9,824 bases of DNA, from positions 1 through 9,824 of the forward strand of contig CAMVJF010000047.1 of the NCBI GenBank assembly GCA_947167725.1, written 5' to 3'. The notes beneath the pieces are model-generated. The model was given only the letters and a program-made list of their open reading frames with translations. It did no database searches and had not been told where the DNA came from. The position numbers were made by a program, and so were the translations under genes. This DNA is from an uncultured Clostridia bacterium (lineage in GTDB: Bacteria; Bacillota; Clostridia; Oscillospirales; Oscillospiraceae). Shown piece by piece: positions 6,900 to 9,824 of the stretch (its first letter is position 1; the number at the start of each line of letters is the position of its first letter).

Positions 6900-7826
6900 A
6901 TGGGAAACGTATTCTACTTTGACTGGGAAGTCAGTCTGATGCTCTGGCTGCAGGCGCATCTCGGCAGCTTCGGCGTCAAGCTCGCCTCGCTCTGCTCAGC
7001 CTTCGGCGAAGAAATGATCCTGATTCTGGTCATGGGCTTCTGCTACTGGTGCTGGAACAAGGAGCTCGGCATCTTCATCGGCACCAACTTCTGCATGGCC
7101 AACGTCTGGAATCCGATGGCGAAGAATATCGCGCTGCGCCGCCGGCCTTACTTCGACACGCCGGTACAGTGCCTCAAGATCGTCGATCCGAGTGCGGACA
7201 TGTACGATATCGCGGCGCAGGGCTTCTCCTTCCCCAGCGGCCATTCGGCCGGCTCGGCCTCCGTTTACGGCTCGATCGGCGCCTTTTTGAAGAAGGGCTG
7301 GGCCTGGGCGATCGCGATCGTGATCCCGCTGCTCGTCGGCGTATCGCGCTTCTGCGTCGGCGCGCATTACCCCACAGACGTGCTCTGCGGCTGGCTGCTC
7401 GGCGTGCTCGCGATCTTCCTCGTCTCCTTCATCGGGCGCAGGTTCCGGCGCAAATGGCTCTTCTATCTGCTGCTCACCCTCACGGCGCTCCCCGGCTTTT
7501 TCTACTGCCGCACGAACGACTACTTCACCTCGTTCGGCATGATGCTCGGCTTCTTCGCGGGCAACCTCTTTGAGGAGCGCTTTGTCAGATTCCAAAGCAC
7601 CCACGTGTGGTGGAAGGTGCTCCTGCGCCTCGCGGGCGGCGTCGCGGTCTACTTTGCGCTCAATACGGCGCTGAAGCTGCCCTTCTCCTCCGACTTCCTC
7701 GATTCCGGCACGACGCTCGCCTATCTCGTGCGCACCGTGCGCTACGCGATCGTCCTTTTTGTCGATATCGCGATCTATCCGATGGCCTTCGACAAAATCG
7801 GGAGGAAGAAAGCCGCGGAAGCCTAA
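6900..7826 (+). CDS. PAP2-family membrane phosphatase
   Basis: A 308-residue integral membrane protein with the complete PAP2 active-site signature: K75-x6-R82-P83, F111-PSGH (catalytic His115), and S149-R150-x5-H156-x3-D160. These residues form the phosphohistidine mechanism used on lipid phosphates and pyrophosphates. Several helices flank the motifs, and the C-terminal half (about 163-300) carries further predicted helices, making it longer than minimal BcrC or PgpB proteins of about 200-250 residues. Likely substrates are undecaprenyl pyrophosphate or phosphatidic acid/phosphatidylglycerophosphate; the operon context with peptidoglycan polymerase genes favours the first, which is inference. 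A clear Shine-Dalgarno AGAGG (6888-6892) lies seven bases before the ATG, and the gap from the DUF218 gene is 20 bases. It is the last gene of the operon, followed by a terminator. Confidence 0.92.
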   Translation: MGNVFYFDWEVSLMLWLQAHLGSFGVKLASLCSAFGEEMILILVMGFCYWCWNKELGIFIGTNFCMANVWNPMAKNIALRRRPYFDTPVQCLKIVDPSADMYDIAAQGFSFPSGHSAGSASVYGSIGAFLKKGWAWAIAIVIPLLVGVSRFCVGAHYPTDVLCGWLLGVLAIFLVSFIGRRFRRKWLFYLLLTLTALPGFFYCRTNDYFTSFGMMLGFFAGNLFEERFVRFQSTHVWWKVLLRLAGGVAVYFALNTALKLPFSSDFLDSGTTLAYLVRTVRYAIVLFVDIAIYPMAFDKIGRKKAAEA

Positions 7827-7843
7827 AGCAGCATACGGAAACG

Positions 7844-7879
7844 AAAAGAGAAGCGAGCGGCGCTCGCTTCTCTTTTTTT
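7844..7879. terminator. Bidirectional intrinsic terminator between convergent genes
   Basis: A perfect 15-bp stem (7844-7858 with 7862-7876, starting AAAAGAGAAGCGAGC) has a three-base loop GGC and a run of seven T at 7873-7879. On the other strand the hairpin ends in TTTTCGTTT, so it can also serve the convergent esterase gene that stops at 7905. It closes the FHA-SEDS to PAP2 operon. Confidence 0.9.
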
Positions 7880-7904
7880 CTGAGTAATCGAAAATCAAAA
7901 CCCG

Positions 7905-9671
7905 CTAAAACCCCTGCATCTCGTCGAACACGGCGAAGAGGGCGTGCTCGCGCTCGTCGATCATCCTCGTCTCCGCGCCGAACTCCATCAGCCGCGACGA
8001 GTCCCTGTTCCGCTCCCAGTCCGGCAGCTCCTCTCCGTTGGGATCGCCGCTCACGGTGAAGTTGCGCCAGTAGGAGAGCATCTGCGCGCTCAGCTCGCGG
8101 TCGCGCTCGTTGAAGATTGCCTCCTCCGCGGGGATGTTGCCGTAGCAGTAGATCTCCTCGCCGCTGTGCCAGGGGCCGAGATAGCCGTTCTCCCGCGAGA
8201 AGTAGTACTCCCACACCGGGATCCCGTTTTCGACCGCCAAACGGTTGAGACAGTAGTGCGGATAGTCAAAGAACACCGCGCCGTAGATCTCCGCCCAGTA
8301 TGCGCGCGCCTCCTCGTCCGTTGAGGCCGGGTAGATCCTAAGCACCTCGTCGGCGCGGTCCTTGAAATAGGCGCGGACCTTCTGCTCATAATTCTTCATG
8401 CTCGCCTGGGAAAAGAGGATGAACGGCCCGCTCTCCCGGCTGTTGTAGCCGTGCAGGATCGCCTTTTCGTTGAACGCCCCGCGGCGGTAGGATTCATAGG
8501 GCGTCTCGGTGAGGACATAGCCGTCCACGGTCATGTGGTGCTGGGTATCGGCTTCGGCGACCAGCTCCTCGGCGCTGAGCGCGCGCAGCTCCGCCACGCT
8601 CGACACACCGTGGCGCGCCTTGAGCGCGCGGCCGCTCTCAAGCGCCTCGTCCAGCAGACGGAAGGAATGCGGCGGCTCGACGGAGGCCACGGTCGAGCTC
8701 TCGAGGATCACGCGCTCGAAGAGCCCCGCCGCGAGCGGCGAGGTGCACAGCGCGCTGACCGAGGCCGCGCCCGCCGATTCGCCCGCGAGCGTCACGTTGC
8801 CCGGGTCGCCCCCGAAGGCGGCGATGTTGTCGCGCACCCACTCCAGGGCCTTGATCTGATCCAGCAGGCCGTAGTTGCCCGTCGTACCGTTGGGAGACTC
8901 CGCAATCAGCTCCTCATCGGCGTAGAAGCCGAACACGCCGAGCCGGTAGCTCATGTTGACCACGATCACGCCCTCGCGCGCAAGGCCCTCGCCGCTGTAA
9001 TCGGCGTACCATGGCTGCCCGGTCTGCAGCGAGCCGCCGTGGACGTAGACGCAGACCGGCAGGCCGCTGTGTTCGCCCGCGGGGCGCCAGAGGTTGATAT
9101 AGAGCGAATCCTCGCTGACCGGAGCGACGTAGTTGTCGTGCAGCGAGATCTTATAGTCGTGGAAGCCGATGATCCGCGCAAGCGAATCGTAGATCGGCAG
9201 ATTCGTCGGCTGCATGCCCATGGGCCGGAAGTGGTCGCAGATCAGCGTGCCCGGCCAGCTTTTGGGATCCTGCGGCTCGCGCCAGCGCAGCTCGCCCACC
9301 GGGGGCGCGGCATAGGGGATGCCCGCGAAGAGCTCCACCTCGCCGTCGGGCGTGACAACGCCCTGGACCTTGCCCTTGGCAGTTCTGACGACCGCGGAGG
9401 GCGCGCAGTCGCGGCCCTCAAAGGCCGGGACCGGCTTCACCGGCGGCCAGGTCAGAAAGAGAATGCCGCCAAAGAGCGCAAGCCAGCCGAGCCAGCAGAG
9501 GAAGCGGCCGCCGCCCCGGCGCATCCGTCCGTGGAGCAGGACGAAAAGGCAGGCCGCACCGAGGCAGAGCAGCCAGCCGGAGATCGTGTTCTTGTTCAGC
9601 TCCAGCACCGCGAGCATGACGAGCAGCAGCGCGCCGAAGCCGATCCAGAAGCCGACGCCGTGTTTTTTCAT
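7905..9671 (-). CDS. Membrane-anchored type B carboxylesterase
   Basis: A 588-residue alpha/beta-hydrolase of the carboxylesterase type B family. Three hydrophobic helices (about 6-25, 30-48, 56-76) precede the catalytic domain, which starts near 92 (VVRTAKGKVQGV) and is probably extracellular. Family motifs are FAGIPYAAPPVGELRW (115-130), EDSLYINLWRP (187-197), the oxyanion-hole HGG (211-213), the nucleophile elbow GESAG (Ser299), E413 in YNSRESGPF as likely acid, and H502 in GPWHSGEE, so the Ser-Glu-His triad looks complete. It should hydrolyse carboxylic esters; the natural substrate is unknown. The start ATG has GGGAGAA six bases upstream and a near-consensus promoter. The gene is transcribed alone, convergent with the envelope operon. 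Secreted relatives usually carry a cleaved signal peptide, so the three-helix anchor is unusual. Confidence 0.92.
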   Translation of the reverse strand: MKKHGVGFWIGFGALLLVMLAVLELNKNTISGWLLCLGAACLFVLLHGRMRRGGGRFLCWLGWLALFGGILFLTWPPVKPVPAFEGRDCAPSAVVRTAKGKVQGVVTPDGEVELFAGIPYAAPPVGELRWREPQDPKSWPGTLICDHFRPMGMQPTNLPIYDSLARIIGFHDYKISLHDNYVAPVSEDSLYINLWRPAGEHSGLPVCVYVHGGSLQTGQPWYADYSGEGLAREGVIVVNMSYRLGVFGFYADEELIAESPNGTTGNYGLLDQIKALEWVRDNIAAFGGDPGNVTLAGESAGAASVSALCTSPLAAGLFERVILESSTVASVEPPHSFRLLDEALESGRALKARHGVSSVAELRALSAEELVAEADTQHHMTVDGYVLTETPYESYRRGAFNEKAILHGYNSRESGPFILFSQASMKNYEQKVRAYFKDRADEVLRIYPASTDEEARAYWAEIYGAVFFDYPHYCLNRLAVENGIPVWEYYFSRENGYLGPWHSGEEIYCYGNIPAEEAIFNERDRELSAQMLSYWRNFTVSGDPNGEELPDWERNRDSSRLMEFGAETRMIDEREHALFAVFDEMQGF

Positions 9672-9677
9672 AAGCGA

Positions 9678-9684
9678 TTCTCCC
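9678..9684 (-). promoter_or_regulatory. Ribosome binding site of the esterase gene
   Basis: On the minus strand GGGAGAA lies six bases before the ATG at 9671-9669. This supports the full-length start, including the N-terminal helices. Confidence 0.65.
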
Positions 9685-9702
9685 GTTTTTCAAGTTGTCA
9701 TT

Positions 9703-9730
9703 ATTATACCTTCCCGCGCGCGTGCGTCAA
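9703..9730 (-). promoter_or_regulatory. Sigma-A promoter of the esterase gene
   Basis: On the minus strand, -35 TTGACG (9730-9725), a 16-bp spacer and a perfect -10 TATAAT (9708-9703). Transcription should begin near 9696, giving a leader of about 25 bases. The spacer is rich in alternating CG, and a CCCCGCGCGGGG palindrome lies just upstream at 9736-9747. Confidence 0.85.
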
Positions 9731-9735
9731 TCTTT

Positions 9736-9747
9736 CCCCGCGCGGGG
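9736..9747. repeat. Perfect 12-bp GC palindrome upstream of the esterase promoter
   Basis: CCCCGCGCGGGG is self-complementary and begins five bases upstream of the esterase -35 box. No T run follows on either strand, so it is not a terminator. It could be a protein-binding site for control of the esterase or of a divergent gene, or chance in GC-rich DNA. Confidence 0.35.
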
Positions 9748-9785
9748 ATGAAAAAGCACCTTCCCGGGAGTACGGAGGAACGGAC

Positions 9786-9824
9786 GTGTACGCATCTCCC
9801 AGCGCATCACGTTACACCACTGGT
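9786..9824 (+). CDS. Possible 5' end of a divergent gene, cut by the window edge
   Basis: A GTG at 9786 follows a good Shine-Dalgarno GGAGGA (9774-9779, six bases between). Thirteen codons stay open to the last base and would read MYASPSASRYTTG; I do not recognise the protein. About half of the codons end in A or T, unlike the strongly G/C-ending codons of the other genes, which argues either for a gene of different origin or against coding. A competing ATG at 9748 is open in another frame but lacks a clear ribosome binding site. No plus-strand promoter is evident upstream. Low confidence. Confidence 0.28.
   Translation, partial: MYASPSASRYTTG

Noticed and set aside
7944..8324. Plus-strand open frame inside the esterase gene
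   Set aside because: It is a mirror of the esterase coding strand with no motifs and no ribosome binding site.
9695..9708. TTGTCA at 9695 as a plus-strand -35 box
   Set aside because: Nothing like a -10 box lies 15-19 bases downstream, where the sequence is pure GC. The AT-rich part belongs to the minus-strand esterase promoter.
9736..9758. Palindrome CCCCGCGCGGGG as a terminator
   Set aside because: There is no T tract after it on either strand.

Overview
The window is GC-rich DNA (about 60-65% by eye) with strong AAGGAGG-type ribosome binding sites, near-consensus sigma-A promoters and hairpin terminators. Together with the families present (an iron-sulfur-flavoprotein-like reductase, DUF1653, an FHA-SEDS fusion paired with a penicillin-binding protein, an ABC-F ATPase), this suggests the chromosome of a high-GC Clostridia member, such as a gut Oscillospirales relative. 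That taxonomic call is inference. I see no rRNA, tRNA, CRISPR array, insertion sequence or phage gene, and no gene-free stretch over about 155 bases.

Layout. Positions 12-918 hold the end of one transcription unit: a flavodoxin-fold reductase with a four-cysteine cluster motif, then a 90-residue DUF1653 protein, closed by a 19-bp-stem hairpin at 945-987. Just beyond is a very good promoter (TTGTCA, 17 bp, TATACT with extended -10; 995-1023) that drives a five-gene, same-strand operon to the terminator at 7844-7879. The operon encodes an FHA-domain/SEDS (FtsW/RodA) peptidoglycan polymerase, a class B penicillin-binding protein, a two-domain ABC-F ATPase, a membrane DUF218 (YdcF/SanA/ElyC-type) protein and a PAP2 membrane phosphatase. 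Two of the four junctions are ATGA overlaps (SEDS/PBP and ABC-F/DUF218); the other two gaps are 24 and 20 bases.

Function. SEDS polymerase and class B PBP form the core glycosyltransferase/transpeptidase pair of peptidoglycan synthesis. PAP2 enzymes can recycle undecaprenyl pyrophosphate, and the DUF218 protein ElyC of E. coli is tied to lipid-carrier metabolism. The operon therefore reads as an envelope-building unit, with ABC-F as the translation-related outlier.

On the opposite strand, convergent with the operon, is a type B carboxylesterase behind three predicted membrane helices (7905-9671), with its own strong promoter (9703-9730). The last 94 bases may hold the start of a divergent gene.

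The most interesting points are two. The FHA-SEDS gene has a perfect promoter and a 10-base Shine-Dalgarno but no ATG, GTG or TTG where translation should begin. Its FHA domain also lacks three residues normally needed to bind phosphothreonine.
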